Shown: piece by piece, positions 1 to 8,116 of the stretch
Layout of the letters: each line of letters begins with the position of its first letter
Numbering within the stretch: position 1 is the stretch's first letter
From: Sulfoacidibacillus ferrooxidans
Lineage (GTDB): Bacteria; Bacillota; Bacilli; Alicyclobacillales; SLC66
Length of the DNA: 64,000 nucleotides
Reading direction: 5' to 3'
Assembly: GCF_022606465.1 (NCBI RefSeq)
Contig: NZ_JALBUF010000004.1
Span: 62,001 to 126,000 of the forward strand
Made by a program: the position numbers and the translations under genes
Notes under the pieces: model-generated
The model's input: the letters and a program-made list of their open reading frames with translations, nothing else
What the model was told of the DNA's origin: nothing
Database searches by the model: none

Positions 1-192
1 CAAGACAGCACTAAGGATATCGATATAGCAGAGCGTTTACGGGCATTACAAGCGGCTATGGACTATAGGATCGTGCCACAGGCAAGCGGCGAAGTGCCAC
101 AAGAAGGACTTGCAATTGCGGCATGGCTTGGGCTCTCGGATGAGATGATACAACATGCAAGGCGCATCGCAAAAGCCAAGGTACAAGTGTAA
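1..192 (+). CDS. C-terminal end of a MutS-like ATPase, probably the KamC-type partner of lysine 5,6-aminomutase (5' end outside window)
   Basis: An open frame enters from the left edge and stops at TAA 190-192, giving the last 63 residues. The tail (GLAIAAWLGLSDEMIQHARR) resembles the end of MutS-family ATPases, where a segment of the form 'A-x-x-LGLP-x-x-I-x-x-AR' follows the P-loop ATPase core. In lysine-fermenting bacteria a MutS-like gene (kamC) lies next to kamD and kamE, and its product is thought to help reactivate the aminomutase. The position 32 bases before kamD fits that role. No catalytic motif lies inside the window, so the call rests on the short tail and on context. Confidence 0.5.
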   Translation, partial: QDSTKDIDIAERLRALQAAMDYRIVPQASGEVPQEGLAIAAWLGLSDEMIQHARRIAKAKVQV

Positions 193-224
193 CCTAAAAA
201 AGTTTGTCATAAGGAGTGAGCAAA

Positions 225-1844
225 GTGGCAAGTAAATTATATCTTAACCAGGATTTAATAGATGAGGCACGAAACATTGCAGCAGCCATTGCAGACGATG
301 TTGCACTATTTATAGCAGACAAGACAACGGTTGCAACCGAGCGAACCGTTTTGCGTTTACTTGGCTTGGATGGGGTCGATGCAGAATATGTGCCACTTCC
401 AAATGTTGTTGTTGACCATATTCACGAGCGAGGACATCTGCAAGATGGAATTGCACATTATGTGTTAAATGGGATCATCCAAACTGGACTTTCCATTCAG
501 GAGCTAGGAGAAGCTGTTGCACAAGGAACGGTTGATTTGCTGGACCTTCCAGTTGCCGATGAGCAGGAGATAACTGCACTTGGAGAGCGGATGGCAGATG
601 AAACTCTCGCAATGATTCGCGCCAATCGAGAGCGACGTGACCAGTATGTGCAGACACTTGGAGAAGGGCCACAACCCTATATCTACGTTATTGTCGCTAC
701 AGGAAATATTTATGAAGATGTAATACAAGCTCGTGCGGCGGCGCGCCAGGGTGCAGATATTATTGCAGTAATTCGTAGTACAGGTCAAAGCCTGATCGAT
801 TATGTACCCTATGGTGCTACGACAGAAGGTTTTGGTGGTACGTATGCTACTCAGGAAAATTTTAAGATTATGCGCGGTGCACTCGATGAAGTGGGTGAAG
901 AGATCGGTCGGTATATTCGACTATGTAATTATTGTTCAGGACTATGTATGCCGGAAATTGCTGCTATGGGAGCACTTGAACGACTCGATGTGATGTTAAA
1001 TGATGCATTATATGGAATATTATTTCGCGATATCAATATGCAACGAACGTTAATTGATCAGAATTTTAGTCGCATGATCAATGCCTATGCAGGAGTCATT
1101 ATTAACACTGGAGAAGATAACTATTTAACCACAGCAGATGCGGTAGAGGCGGCACATACAGTTCTCGCATCGCAACTGATCAATGAACAATTGGCCTTTC
1201 GCTCTGGTTTGAGGTCAGATCAATTAGGACTTGGGCATGCATTTGAAATGAATCCGACCATTGAAGATGGTTTTTTGATGGAGTGGGCACAGGCTCTCAT
1301 GGCACGGGAAATTTTCCCTGACGCACCGCTTAAATATATGCCACCAACGAAACATATGACAGGGAATATCTTTCGTGGACATGTCCAAGATGCTCTGTTT
1401 AACTTGATTGGAGTGGCGACAGGGCAAGGTATTCAGCTACTTGGTATGATGACAGAAGCCATCCATACGCCGCTCATTCACGATCGACAAATTGCTATTG
1501 AATCAGCTAAATATATTTTCAATAACGCGCGGCATTTGCAAGATGAGATTGAATTCAAACGCGATGGAATCATGGTCGAGAGAGCGTCTAAGGTGCTTTT
1601 GGAAGCAGTTGAATTATTGCGTGATATTGCGCAAAAGGGATTATTTAATGCCATCTCGGAAGGGTTATTTGCTGATGTGAAACGCACATTGACAGGTGGC
1701 AAGGGCTTAAAGGGTGTGCTCGTCCGGTCAGCGCAATATAGTAATCCTCTTGAAACTGCGTTGCGCGATCAACTTGGATTGCAACCATTAGAAGAACTGA
1801 TGCAGTCGCGCAAGCAAAATGCTGCAGGGAGGGAACTTTCTTGA
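225..1844 (+). CDS. kamD: Lysine 5,6-aminomutase alpha subunit
   Basis: This is the large (TIM-barrel) subunit of the adenosylcobalamin- and pyridoxal-phosphate-dependent enzyme that moves the terminal amino group of D-lysine or L-beta-lysine to the neighbouring carbon. The protein is about 539 residues, close to the family norm, and is recognisable from end to end (N-terminal KLYLNQDLIDEARN, central ATGNIYEDVIQARAAARQGA, C-terminal GGKGLKGV). GTG 216 directly abuts AAGGAG, so the GTG at 225, nine bases behind that site, is the better start. The gene overlaps kamE by four bases, which implies coupled translation of the two subunits. Its neighbours form a lysine-catabolism unit. Confidence 0.93.
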   Translation: MASKLYLNQDLIDEARNIAAAIADDVALFIADKTTVATERTVLRLLGLDGVDAEYVPLPNVVVDHIHERGHLQDGIAHYVLNGIIQTGLSIQELGEAVAQGTVDLLDLPVADEQEITALGERMADETLAMIRANRERRDQYVQTLGEGPQPYIYVIVATGNIYEDVIQARAAARQGADIIAVIRSTGQSLIDYVPYGATTEGFGGTYATQENFKIMRGALDEVGEEIGRYIRLCNYCSGLCMPEIAAMGALERLDVMLNDALYGILFRDINMQRTLIDQNFSRMINAYAGVIINTGEDNYLTTADAVEAAHTVLASQLINEQLAFRSGLRSDQLGLGHAFEMNPTIEDGFLMEWAQALMAREIFPDAPLKYMPPTKHMTGNIFRGHVQDALFNLIGVATGQGIQLLGMMTEAIHTPLIHDRQIAIESAKYIFNNARHLQDEIEFKRDGIMVERASKVLLEAVELLRDIAQKGLFNAISEGLFADVKRTLTGGKGLKGVLVRSAQYSNPLETALRDQLGLQPLEELMQSRKQNAAGRELS

Positions 1845-2581
1845 GGGATCTACAACATGTGCGCCCGTATGGGGATACCTTTGATGATGGGATGGTGCAA
1901 TTTAGTTTTTCTCTTCCAGTACCGTTTGGTGAAGAAGCGAAAGAGGCTGCGCGCCAATTTGTAGGGAAGATGGGGGTTCTTGAACCACAAGTTGTGCACA
2001 GTGAAAATCTGGGTGAGGATATGACGTTTTTTGTCGTCTATGGCAAAGCACCATATGAAGTCGATTATACAACGATCAAAGTGCCAAAGGTCGAAAGTCC
2101 GATCATGGATTTTTATGAAATTAATCACTATATTCGTGAACAGATTGGAAGGAAAATTGTTGTGATTGGTGCCTGTACAGGTACGGATGCACATACAGTT
2201 GGCATCGATGCCATTATGAATATGAAAGGATACGCAGGAGAATATGGACTTGAGCGTTATCCAGAGATCGATGCATATAATTTAGGAAGCCAAGTACAAA
2301 ATGAAGAAATGGTGCGCAAAGCGATCGAACTTCGTGCTGATGCCATCCTAGTATCGCAGGTAGTCACGCAAAAAGATGTTCATATTCCTAATCTCGGTGA
2401 GCTTGTGGATTTACTAGAGGCGGAAGGGTTGCGTGAGCGGATGGTATTAATTTGTGGGGGGCCTCGCATCGGTCATGAGCTTGCGTTAGAATTAGGTTAT
2501 GATGCGGGATTTGGTTCGGGGACGCTCGCGCCAGAAGTTGCGTCGTTTATTGTTCATCAGATCGTCAAACGCCAATTGTAA
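1841..2581 (+). CDS. kamE: Lysine 5,6-aminomutase beta subunit (B12-binding)
   Basis: The 246-residue beta subunit carries the cobalamin-binding Rossmann domain from about residue 104 onward. The base-off B12 motif is visible as TDAHTVGID, with His118 as the probable cobalt ligand. Lys129 (MNMKG) lies 11 residues later and matches the spacing of the PLP-binding lysine in the Clostridium sticklandii enzyme (His133 and Lys144, from memory). The N-terminal part is the dimerisation domain. Translation starts at TTG 1841, which overlaps the kamD stop as TTGA. The next gene, a small glutaredoxin-like selenoprotein candidate, begins 40 bases downstream with no terminator between. Confidence 0.93.
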   Translation: MRDLQHVRPYGDTFDDGMVQFSFSLPVPFGEEAKEAARQFVGKMGVLEPQVVHSENLGEDMTFFVVYGKAPYEVDYTTIKVPKVESPIMDFYEINHYIREQIGRKIVVIGACTGTDAHTVGIDAIMNMKGYAGEYGLERYPEIDAYNLGSQVQNEEMVRKAIELRADAILVSQVVTQKDVHIPNLGELVDLLEAEGLRERMVLICGGPRIGHELALELGYDAGFGSGTLAPEVASFIVHQIVKRQL

Positions 2582-2621
2582 CATTGCGATTGATAGAATG
2601 ATCATGAGATGAGGCCCTAAT

Positions 2622-2858
2622 ATGCAAGTGATTCTATATTCACAAGCTACCTGACAAAAGTGCCAGGTAGCCAAGGCTTGGCTCGGACGTTTAAAAATTC
2701 CCTTTGAAATTCGAGATATCTATGGTACAAAGGGTGCAGTAGAGGAGTTAACAAGACTTGAAGTGACATCGATCCCTGCCTTTCGCATTGGTGAACGAAT
2801 CATCGAAGGGTTTAAACCGATGGAAATCCTTGAAGCATTGGCTTCTCAAGACAAATGA
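2622..2858 (+). CDS. Glutaredoxin/NrdH-like selenoprotein candidate with UxxC active site (TGA 2652-2654 read as selenocysteine)
   Basis: From ATG 2622 (GAGG at 2611-2614) the frame reads MQVILYSQAT, then TGA, then QKCQVAKAWL, and continues without further stops to TGA 2856-2858, giving 78 residues. It has the glutaredoxin/NrdH pattern: a beta strand, a CxxC-type site, a helix, the cis-proline segment TSIPAF, and the C-terminal IGERIIEGFKP. The in-frame TGA falls exactly at the first cysteine of CxxC, giving UQKC. A compact hairpin lies at 2669-2683. Replacement of the nucleophilic cysteine by UGA is typical of redox selenoproteins. The gene follows kamE closely and precedes a FadF-like reductase. 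The partner and substrate are unknown. The alternative is a one-base nonsense mutation or sequencing error in a plain CxxC protein. The sel genes are not in this window. Confidence 0.82.
2669..2683 (+). promoter_or_regulatory. Candidate bacterial SECIS hairpin for the UGA at 2652
   Basis: AGCCAA-GGC-TTGGCT forms a perfect six-pair stem with a three-base loop. The loop begins with G, 20 bases after the UGA. Known bacterial SECIS elements are short stem-loops inside the reading frame just behind the UGA, with a G near the start of the apical loop and a UGA-to-loop distance of roughly 16-37 bases; these rules are from memory. A competing stem, GCTACCTG (2646-2653) with CAGGTAGC (2664-2671), would enclose the UGA itself and cannot form together with the first. 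Confidence 0.62.
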
Positions 2859-2875
2859 ATGATTGACCACTCATT
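2858..2875. promoter_or_regulatory. Imperfect 18-bp palindrome upstream of fadF, possible TetR-type operator
   Basis: AATGATTGACCACTCATT reads as AATGA-x-TG-xx-CA-x-TCATT, with 14 of 18 positions symmetric. It starts on the stop codon of the glutaredoxin gene, about 90 bases before fadF. FadR/TetR-type repressors of fatty-acid genes in Bacillus use TGAATGA...TCATTCA half sites, but with a shorter centre, so the identity of the regulator is open. A GC hairpin (CGGCG...CGCCG, near 2880-2900) follows it. Confidence 0.4.
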
Positions 2876-2964
2876 GCTTCGGCGACCGGGTAAAGCGCCG
2901 AGCGAATGACCGCGTGATGCACTAGTGTCCGCAAAGTGGCTATTGGGGGAGGAGTGATTTACTG

Positions 2965-4962
2965 GTGTATACGCTCAATATTATTGCTTTCACGATTCTT
3001 GCTGTAGCCGCACTATACGGTTTTTTTGGTGGGTTATATCAACGCTATGAATTTCTCACCTTGGGGCAAGCGGCCAATCGTAGTGATCATAAAGGAGATC
3101 GGTGGCGCAGTTTTGCGCGCAATGTGCTCGCGCAAGGAAAGGTGTTAGCAGAACCGTCTGGCATTGGTCACTTCTTTATTTTTTGGGGATTTATTTTACT
3201 TGGTATAGGGGAACTTGATTTCTTTACTTATGGATTGACAGGAACGCATATACCTGGATTTACTGCCCCATGGTTCACCTTTACACAAGAGATGTTAGCT
3301 GCATTTGTCTTGGTGGCGATCATCGTGGCAGCTATTCGACGTTATATCTGGCGTCCTATGAGGACTGAACCGACATTTGAAGCAGGATTTATTTTATTTC
3401 TCATTTTTGCAATCGTCGTCACGATATATTCTGTGGGGGCATTTAGTGCATTGGAACAGGGAGTTATGCCAGGGTCTGCCGCACCTATGTCTAACTTTCT
3501 CGCCTCGTTTTTTGTAGGTATCAATCCAGCAACTGCTGGGATTATCGTACAAATCTCATTCTGGGTGCATACACTCGCTATTTTTGGCTTTCTAGTCTTC
3601 ATTCCAAGGTCCAAGCACTTACACATGATTGGTGCAATGTTTAATTCGTATTATCGGAGTCTTGAACCTGTGGGGAAAATTCGCTCGCTTGATTTAAGTG
3701 ATGAGTCTGTTGAGGAGTTTGGTGTAGGTAATATTACTCAGTTTACGTGGAAACAACTTCTTGATGGGTATGCTTGTACAGAGTGTGGTCGGTGCCATGT
3801 GAGCTGTCCTGCAACATTGACCGGAAAAGACTTATCTCCTAAGTATTTGATTTTAAAAATGAAAGATCACTTGATAGATACTGCTCCAGCCCTGATAGCA
3901 CAGAGAAAAATGGCTGCTGGCGCTGAAAATCTCTCTTTAACGACTGTTTTTGAAAGCATGCCACAACTCATTGGCGACGTGTATACGGAAGATGAAATAT
4001 GGGCGTGCACGACGTGCCGCGCTTGTGAAGAGGCGTGTCCTGTGTATAACGAGCATGTGAGTTTAATTGTAGATATGCGGCGTAACCTCGTATTGACACA
4101 AGGTAGCGCACCGGGAGAAGTCAATCGAACATTTACAAACCTTGAGCGTCATTCAAATGAATGGGGACGTCCACGTACGGCGCGTGCTGAGTGGGCACAA
4201 GATCTAGATATTCCATTGATGTCTGAAGTTGATGAGCCCGTGGAGTACCTTTACTATGTTGGAACAGCAGCGTCCTTTGATGCCAGGAATCAAAAGATTG
4301 CGCGTGCATTCGGTCAGTTGTTAAAGCAAGCTGGAGTCAATTTTGCTATTCTTGGAAAAGAAGAGGAAAGTGATGGAGATTCTGCACGTCGTTTGGGCAA
4401 CGAATTTTTATATCAAGAATTGGTCGAGCGCAATGTGGAGATCTTCAAAAATTATGGTGTGAAAAAAATAATTACAACAGATCCACATGCGTATAACGCA
4501 TTCCGTAAGGAGTATGCGGATTTTGGATTTGAGGCTGAAGTGATTCATCATACGGAACTATTAGCTCAATTGATAGATCAGGGAAAATTGACGCCAAGAA
4601 AGCCTGTAGAGAGAAAAATTACTTATCATGACTCTTGTTATTTGGGCAGATATAACGGAGTGTATTCTGCTCCGCGGTATATCCTAAGTAAGATTCCTGG
4701 GATCGAACTCGTTGAAATGGAGCGTAGCCGCAATAAAAGTATGTGTTGTGGTGCGGGGGGCGGCTCGATGTTTAAGGAAGAGACTGGAGAACAAAGAATC
4801 AATGTGTTTCGCACAGAACAGGCTTTAGAGACAGGTGCAACAACGATTGCTACAGCTTGTCCATACTGTATGACTATGATGATCGATGGAACCAAAGCTA
4901 AAGGTGTAGAAGATGACATCGATACATACGATGTCGCAGAATTATTGTTACAAGCAATATAA
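2965..4962 (+). CDS. fadF: FadF-type membrane-bound iron-sulfur oxidoreductase (heterodisulfide reductase-like)
   Basis: The 665-residue protein combines three parts. The N-terminal membrane domain, of the nitrate-reductase-gamma type, has about five or six hydrophobic segments between residues 1 and 215. A ferredoxin-like region binds two [4Fe-4S] clusters (Cys271, 274, 277, 281 and Cys348, 351, 354, 358). The C-terminal part has two cysteine-rich CCG-type modules (HDSCYLGR, SMCCGAGGG and TACPYC). In B. subtilis the homologue (ywjF/fadF) lies beside acdA and is thought to pass electrons from acyl-CoA dehydrogenases, through electron-transfer flavoprotein, to quinone. That fits the beta-oxidation operon 1 kb downstream. 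GTG 2965 follows GGGGAGGAG at 2945-2953. A strong terminator ends the transcript. Confidence 0.88.
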   Translation: MYTLNIIAFTILAVAALYGFFGGLYQRYEFLTLGQAANRSDHKGDRWRSFARNVLAQGKVLAEPSGIGHFFIFWGFILLGIGELDFFTYGLTGTHIPGFTAPWFTFTQEMLAAFVLVAIIVAAIRRYIWRPMRTEPTFEAGFILFLIFAIVVTIYSVGAFSALEQGVMPGSAAPMSNFLASFFVGINPATAGIIVQISFWVHTLAIFGFLVFIPRSKHLHMIGAMFNSYYRSLEPVGKIRSLDLSDESVEEFGVGNITQFTWKQLLDGYACTECGRCHVSCPATLTGKDLSPKYLILKMKDHLIDTAPALIAQRKMAAGAENLSLTTVFESMPQLIGDVYTEDEIWACTTCRACEEACPVYNEHVSLIVDMRRNLVLTQGSAPGEVNRTFTNLERHSNEWGRPRTARAEWAQDLDIPLMSEVDEPVEYLYYVGTAASFDARNQKIARAFGQLLKQAGVNFAILGKEEESDGDSARRLGNEFLYQELVERNVEIFKNYGVKKIITTDPHAYNAFRKEYADFGFEAEVIHHTELLAQLIDQGKLTPRKPVERKITYHDSCYLGRYNGVYSAPRYILSKIPGIELVEMERSRNKSMCCGAGGGSMFKEETGEQRINVFRTEQALETGATTIATACPYCMTMMIDGTKAKGVEDDIDTYDVAELLLQAI

Positions 4963-4977
4963 AACACACAACTATGT

Positions 4978-5028
4978 GACAGTGAGCAAGGAATGGCATG
5001 GAGCCTACCTTGCTCACTGTCGTTTGCA
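4978..5028 (+). terminator. Rho-independent terminator after fadF
   Basis: GACAGTGAGCAAGG (4978-4991) pairs perfectly with CCTTGCTCACTGTC (5008-5021), a 14-pair stem with a 16-base loop, followed by GTTTGCATTT. It closes the kam-fadF transcript. Confidence 0.85.
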
Positions 5029-5040
5029 TTTATCTTTAGG

Positions 5041-5046
5041 TATAAT
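5041..5046 (+). promoter_or_regulatory. Possible -10 element for fdhD
   Basis: TATAAT stands 60 bases before the fdhD start and just behind the fadF terminator. No good -35 hexamer is visible at 16-18 bases, so the assignment is weak. Confidence 0.35.
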
Positions 5047-5105
5047 GAGACAGAGAAAGTTGACGCCTTGATATGAGGGTGTGCTCTACAGGGGAGGAAG
5101 ACGGG

Positions 5106-5897
5106 ATGGATCAGCCGCTAACGAGAATTCGGAGTGTGGTTGAGTTTGACGCACATACGTTTATAGCGGGAACCACTGAAGTGGTAACTGAATATGCACT
5201 GACTGTCTTTGTTGACGGACAGGAATTTGCAACGCTAGTATGTACTCCCGCCGACTTTTCGGAACTTGTCGTAGGATTTATTGCCTCAGAAGGACTTTTA
5301 GAAAAAATAGAGGATATGCGTTCCCTAGAAGTGGATGAAGAAGGTGGCGTTGCTTTTGTGCGAATGCAACGCAAAGTGGAGATTAATCCGGATCATTTTG
5401 CCAAGCGATACATCACTTCATGTTGTGGAAAAGGTAGGCAGTCCTACTATTTTTATAATGATGCTCAAACGGCACCAGTGACAACGATAGGTCCTTTGCT
5501 GACGCCGTTCGAAGTGACTGAGTTAGTTTCAAAAATGCAATCGCAATCTGATCTTTTCTTAGAAACTGGCGGAGTACACAATGCTGCTTTGTGTGATTCA
5601 TCACAAATTGTTGCATCGCGTGCCGACATCGGCAGGCATAATGCGTTAGATAAACTTTTTGGATATATGCTGCAACAACATGTATCCGCACAGGATAAAG
5701 TCATGGTATTTAGTGGGCGCATTTCGTCTGAAGTACTACTGAAAGTAGCGAAAATGAAAGTAGGCGTTTTGTTGTCTAAGTCAGCACCAACAGATATGGC
5801 GTTACAAATGGCAGAGGAATTGGGAATTACAGCGATCGGATTTGCTCGTGGAGATCGCTTTAAAGTATATACGCATCCTGAGCGCATCGTGATGTAG
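5106..5897 (+). CDS. fdhD: Formate dehydrogenase accessory sulfurtransferase FdhD
   Basis: FdhD moves sulfur from a cysteine desulfurase to the molybdenum cofactor of formate dehydrogenase, which activates the enzyme. The protein is about 263 residues. The conserved cysteine loop is present as TSCCGKGRQS, followed by GGVHNAAL, the DIGRHNALDK segment and the C-terminal FSGRISSE. The first in-frame ATG is at 5073, but ATG 5106 follows GGGGAGGAAG (5091-5100) and gives the usual N-terminus. No formate dehydrogenase structural gene lies in this window. Many formate dehydrogenases are selenoproteins, which makes the nearby UGA-containing gene suggestive, but the link is not shown. Confidence 0.9.
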   Translation: MDQPLTRIRSVVEFDAHTFIAGTTEVVTEYALTVFVDGQEFATLVCTPADFSELVVGFIASEGLLEKIEDMRSLEVDEEGGVAFVRMQRKVEINPDHFAKRYITSCCGKGRQSYYFYNDAQTAPVTTIGPLLTPFEVTELVSKMQSQSDLFLETGGVHNAALCDSSQIVASRADIGRHNALDKLFGYMLQQHVSAQDKVMVFSGRISSEVLLKVAKMKVGVLLSKSAPTDMALQMAEELGITAIGFARGDRFKVYTHPERIVM

Positions 5898-5962
5898 AAA
5901 TACTAGACCTGTGAAACGGCTCTATCCGCGTTGCAGTAAATATGGTAGTCTAATAGTGACAA

Positions 5963-5978
5963 GACTGAACGCTCAGTC
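5963..5978. promoter_or_regulatory. Near-perfect 16-bp palindrome upstream of the beta-oxidation operon (TetR-type operator candidate)
   Basis: GACTGAACGCTCAGTC matches its reverse complement at 14 of 16 positions. It lies 27 bases before the thiolase start, where a repressor would block transcription. TetR-family regulators of fatty-acid degradation bind palindromes of this kind. The regulator gene is not in the window. Confidence 0.55.
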
Positions 5979-6004
5979 ACTCAGGAGAGCGGAGGGATAG
6001 GCTC

Positions 6005-7177
6005 ATGCGAAGTGTTATTGTTTCTGCGGCTAGGACGCCATTTGGTCGATTTGGAGGGGCGCTTTCATCGATGAAAGCGGTTGATTTGGGCGGCATTGTG
6101 ATTCGTGAGGCGCTTGCACGAGCAGGAGTTGCACCTGAGCAGGTAGATGAAGTCATTATGGGCATGGTGCTTCAGGCAGGTGCTGGGCAAATTCCATCAC
6201 GGCAGGCTGCGCGGATAGCGGGGTTGCCATGGGATACGCCAACTGAGACGATCAATAAAGTGTGTGCATCTGGGCTTCGCGCAGTCACGATGGCTGATCA
6301 GTTTATTCGCTCTGGCGATATTGAAGTGGCTGTGGCAGGTGGTATGGAGAGTATGTCTAATGCACCCTATGTGTTACCAGGTGCGCGTTTTGGGCTGCGT
6401 ATGGGTGATGCACCTGTGATTGATGTGATGCAACACGATGGTCTCATGTGCGCTTTTCACAATGTTCATATGGCTGTGCATGGTTCTCTTGTGGCCAAAG
6501 AATATGGAATCACTCGTGAAGCACAAGATGAGTTTGCTTTACGATCGCAGCAGCGTGCAGTGCGTGCCATCGATCGTGGGACGTTGCGCGAAGAGATTGT
6601 TCCTGTGCGTGTTGTAGGCAAAAAAGGCGAGGTGCTCGTCGACACGGATGAAGCGCCAAGACGTGATACGGATCTTGCTAAGTTGGCAGCCTTACCGCCC
6701 GTTTTTGATCCGACTGGAAGTGTTACGGCAGGTAACGCACCTGGTGTAAACGACGGAGCGGGAGCACTTGTGGTCATGAGCGAGCAACGCGCAAAGGCGG
6801 AGCAGCGTGAAGTGCTAGCGACCATTTTAGGTCATGCCGAAGTGGGTGCAGATGCGCCGTATATCGCGACAACTCCTGGGCTTGCCGTTGTAAAATTACT
6901 AAAGAAAACTGGTGTAGCGCTTTCTGATATTCGGTTATTTGAAGTCAATGAAGCGTTTGCTGCGGTGACGCTAACTAGCCAAGAAATTGTGAAATGGGAT
7001 CCTGAGAAGGTCAATGTAAATGGTGGTGCAGTTGCTTTTGGGCATCCGATTGGAGCAAGTGGAGCGCGTATATTGATGACGTTAATCTATGAATTGCGGC
7101 GTCGTGGCGGTGGCCTTGGAATAGCAGCTATATGTAGCGGCGCGGCTCAAGGCGATGCCATTTTGGTTGAAGTATAA
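6005..7177 (+). CDS. Acetyl-CoA C-acetyltransferase / 3-ketoacyl-CoA thiolase
   Basis: This 390-residue thiolase cleaves acetoacetyl-CoA or longer 3-ketoacyl-CoA with CoA, or makes acetoacetyl-CoA in reverse. The acylated cysteine is in [10 protein letters not shown] near residue 88, the catalytic histidine in [10 protein letters not shown], and the second cysteine in [10 protein letters not shown]. That last motif differs from the common CIGGGQG form found in the second thiolase at 36.1 kb and resembles, from memory, the MmgA-type thiolases of Bacillus. It is the first gene of a five-gene operon. The start ATG 6005 follows AGCGGAGGGATAG. Confidence 0.9.
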   Translation: MRSVIVSAARTPFGRFGGALSSMKAVDLGGIVIREALARAGVAPEQVDEVIMGMVLQAGAGQIPSRQAARIAGLPWDTPTETINKVCASGLRAVTMADQFIRSGDIEVAVAGGMESMSNAPYVLPGARFGLRMGDAPVIDVMQHDGLMCAFHNVHMAVHGSLVAKEYGITREAQDEFALRSQQRAVRAIDRGTLREEIVPVRVVGKKGEVLVDTDEAPRRDTDLAKLAALPPVFDPTGSVTAGNAPGVNDGAGALVVMSEQRAKAEQREVLATILGHAEVGADAPYIATTPGLAVVKLLKKTGVALSDIRLFEVNEAFAAVTLTSQEIVKWDPEKVNVNGGAVAFGHPIGASGARILMTLIYELRRRGGGLGIAAICSGAAQGDAILVEV

Positions 7178-7195
7178 AGTGAAGAGGTGTGTGCA

Positions 7196-8050
7196 ATGGG
7201 GAATTACCAACGCGTGATGGTCATTGGGGCCGGACAAATGGGTAGTGGTATCGTTCAAGTGGCAGCACAAGCAGGTTGTGAGGTCGTGATGCAAGATATT
7301 AAAGAAGAGTATACGGAGCGTGGCAAACGCACCATAGAAGCTAGTTTACAGCGCTTTGTGAAGAAAGGGCAGTTGTCTGAAGAAGAAACGGCAGTGATTA
7401 TGGGAAGAGTGACAACCACTACGGATATCAATCAGGCAAAGTCAGCACAGATCGTGATTGAAGCTGCAACGGAACAGCTGGCGATTAAAAAAGAAATTTT
7501 TATGAAACTCGATCAAATTGCACCTAAAGAAACGGTACTCGCGACCAATACATCTTCTTTGCCTGTAACTGAGCTTGCGGCAGTTACAAACAGGCCGGAA
7601 CAAGTAATCGGCATGCATTTTATGAATCCAGTCCCGATGATGAAGTTAGTTGAAGTCATTCGCGCACTTCAAACTTCGGATGAAACATTTAATGGTGTGA
7701 TGAAGTTTGCTGAGCAACTTGGTAAAAAACCAGTTGCAGTGCAAGATTTTCCGGGCTTTATCTCTAATCGAATATTGATGCCAATGATCAATGAAGCAGT
7801 GTATTGTTTATACGAAGGCGTGGCCGAACCAGAAGCCATCGATGAAATTATGAAACTTGGGATGAATCATCCCATGGGCCCGTTACAACTGGCCGACTTT
7901 ATTGGACTTGATACGTGTTTGTATATTATGGAAGTATTGTATGATGGATTTGGCGATTCTAAGTATCGCCCTTGTCCGTTGCTGCGCAAATACGTAACTG
8001 CAGGTTGGCTTGGTAAGAAGTCAGGGCGGGGATTTTATGTATATGCGTAA
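7196..8050 (+). CDS. 3-hydroxyacyl-CoA (3-hydroxybutyryl-CoA) dehydrogenase
   Basis: This NAD-dependent enzyme interconverts 3-hydroxybutyryl-CoA and acetoacetyl-CoA. The single-domain form of about 284 residues has the nucleotide-binding motif [11 protein letters not shown] at the N-terminus, the catalytic histidine in GMHFMNPVP and the C-terminal substrate domain ([13 protein letters not shown]). ATG 7196, eight bases behind GAAGAGG, is preferred over the GTG at 7187. It sits 18 bases after the thiolase. Combined with the thiolase, it can take crotonyl-CoA-derived 3-hydroxybutyryl-CoA from Kal to acetyl-CoA if a hydratase is supplied elsewhere. Confidence 0.92.
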   Translation: MGNYQRVMVIGAGQMGSGIVQVAAQAGCEVVMQDIKEEYTERGKRTIEASLQRFVKKGQLSEEETAVIMGRVTTTTDINQAKSAQIVIEAATEQLAIKKEIFMKLDQIAPKETVLATNTSSLPVTELAAVTNRPEQVIGMHFMNPVPMMKLVEVIRALQTSDETFNGVMKFAEQLGKKPVAVQDFPGFISNRILMPMINEAVYCLYEGVAEPEAIDEIMKLGMNHPMGPLQLADFIGLDTCLYIMEVLYDGFGDSKYRPCPLLRKYVTAGWLGKKSGRGFYVYA

Positions 8051-8116
8051 CTCAAGTAACGTTAGGTAGAAGAACAGGTAATGCGAGTATGTGTAAGTAA
8101 GTGAGGGGGAATGGGC

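Noticed and set aside
2622-2858. Reading the TGA-interrupted gene as a plain pseudogene
   Set aside because: There is only one disruption, it is exactly at the redox-active cysteine codon, the rest of the frame is intact, and a SECIS-like hairpin is present. Error or mutation remains possible but is less likely.
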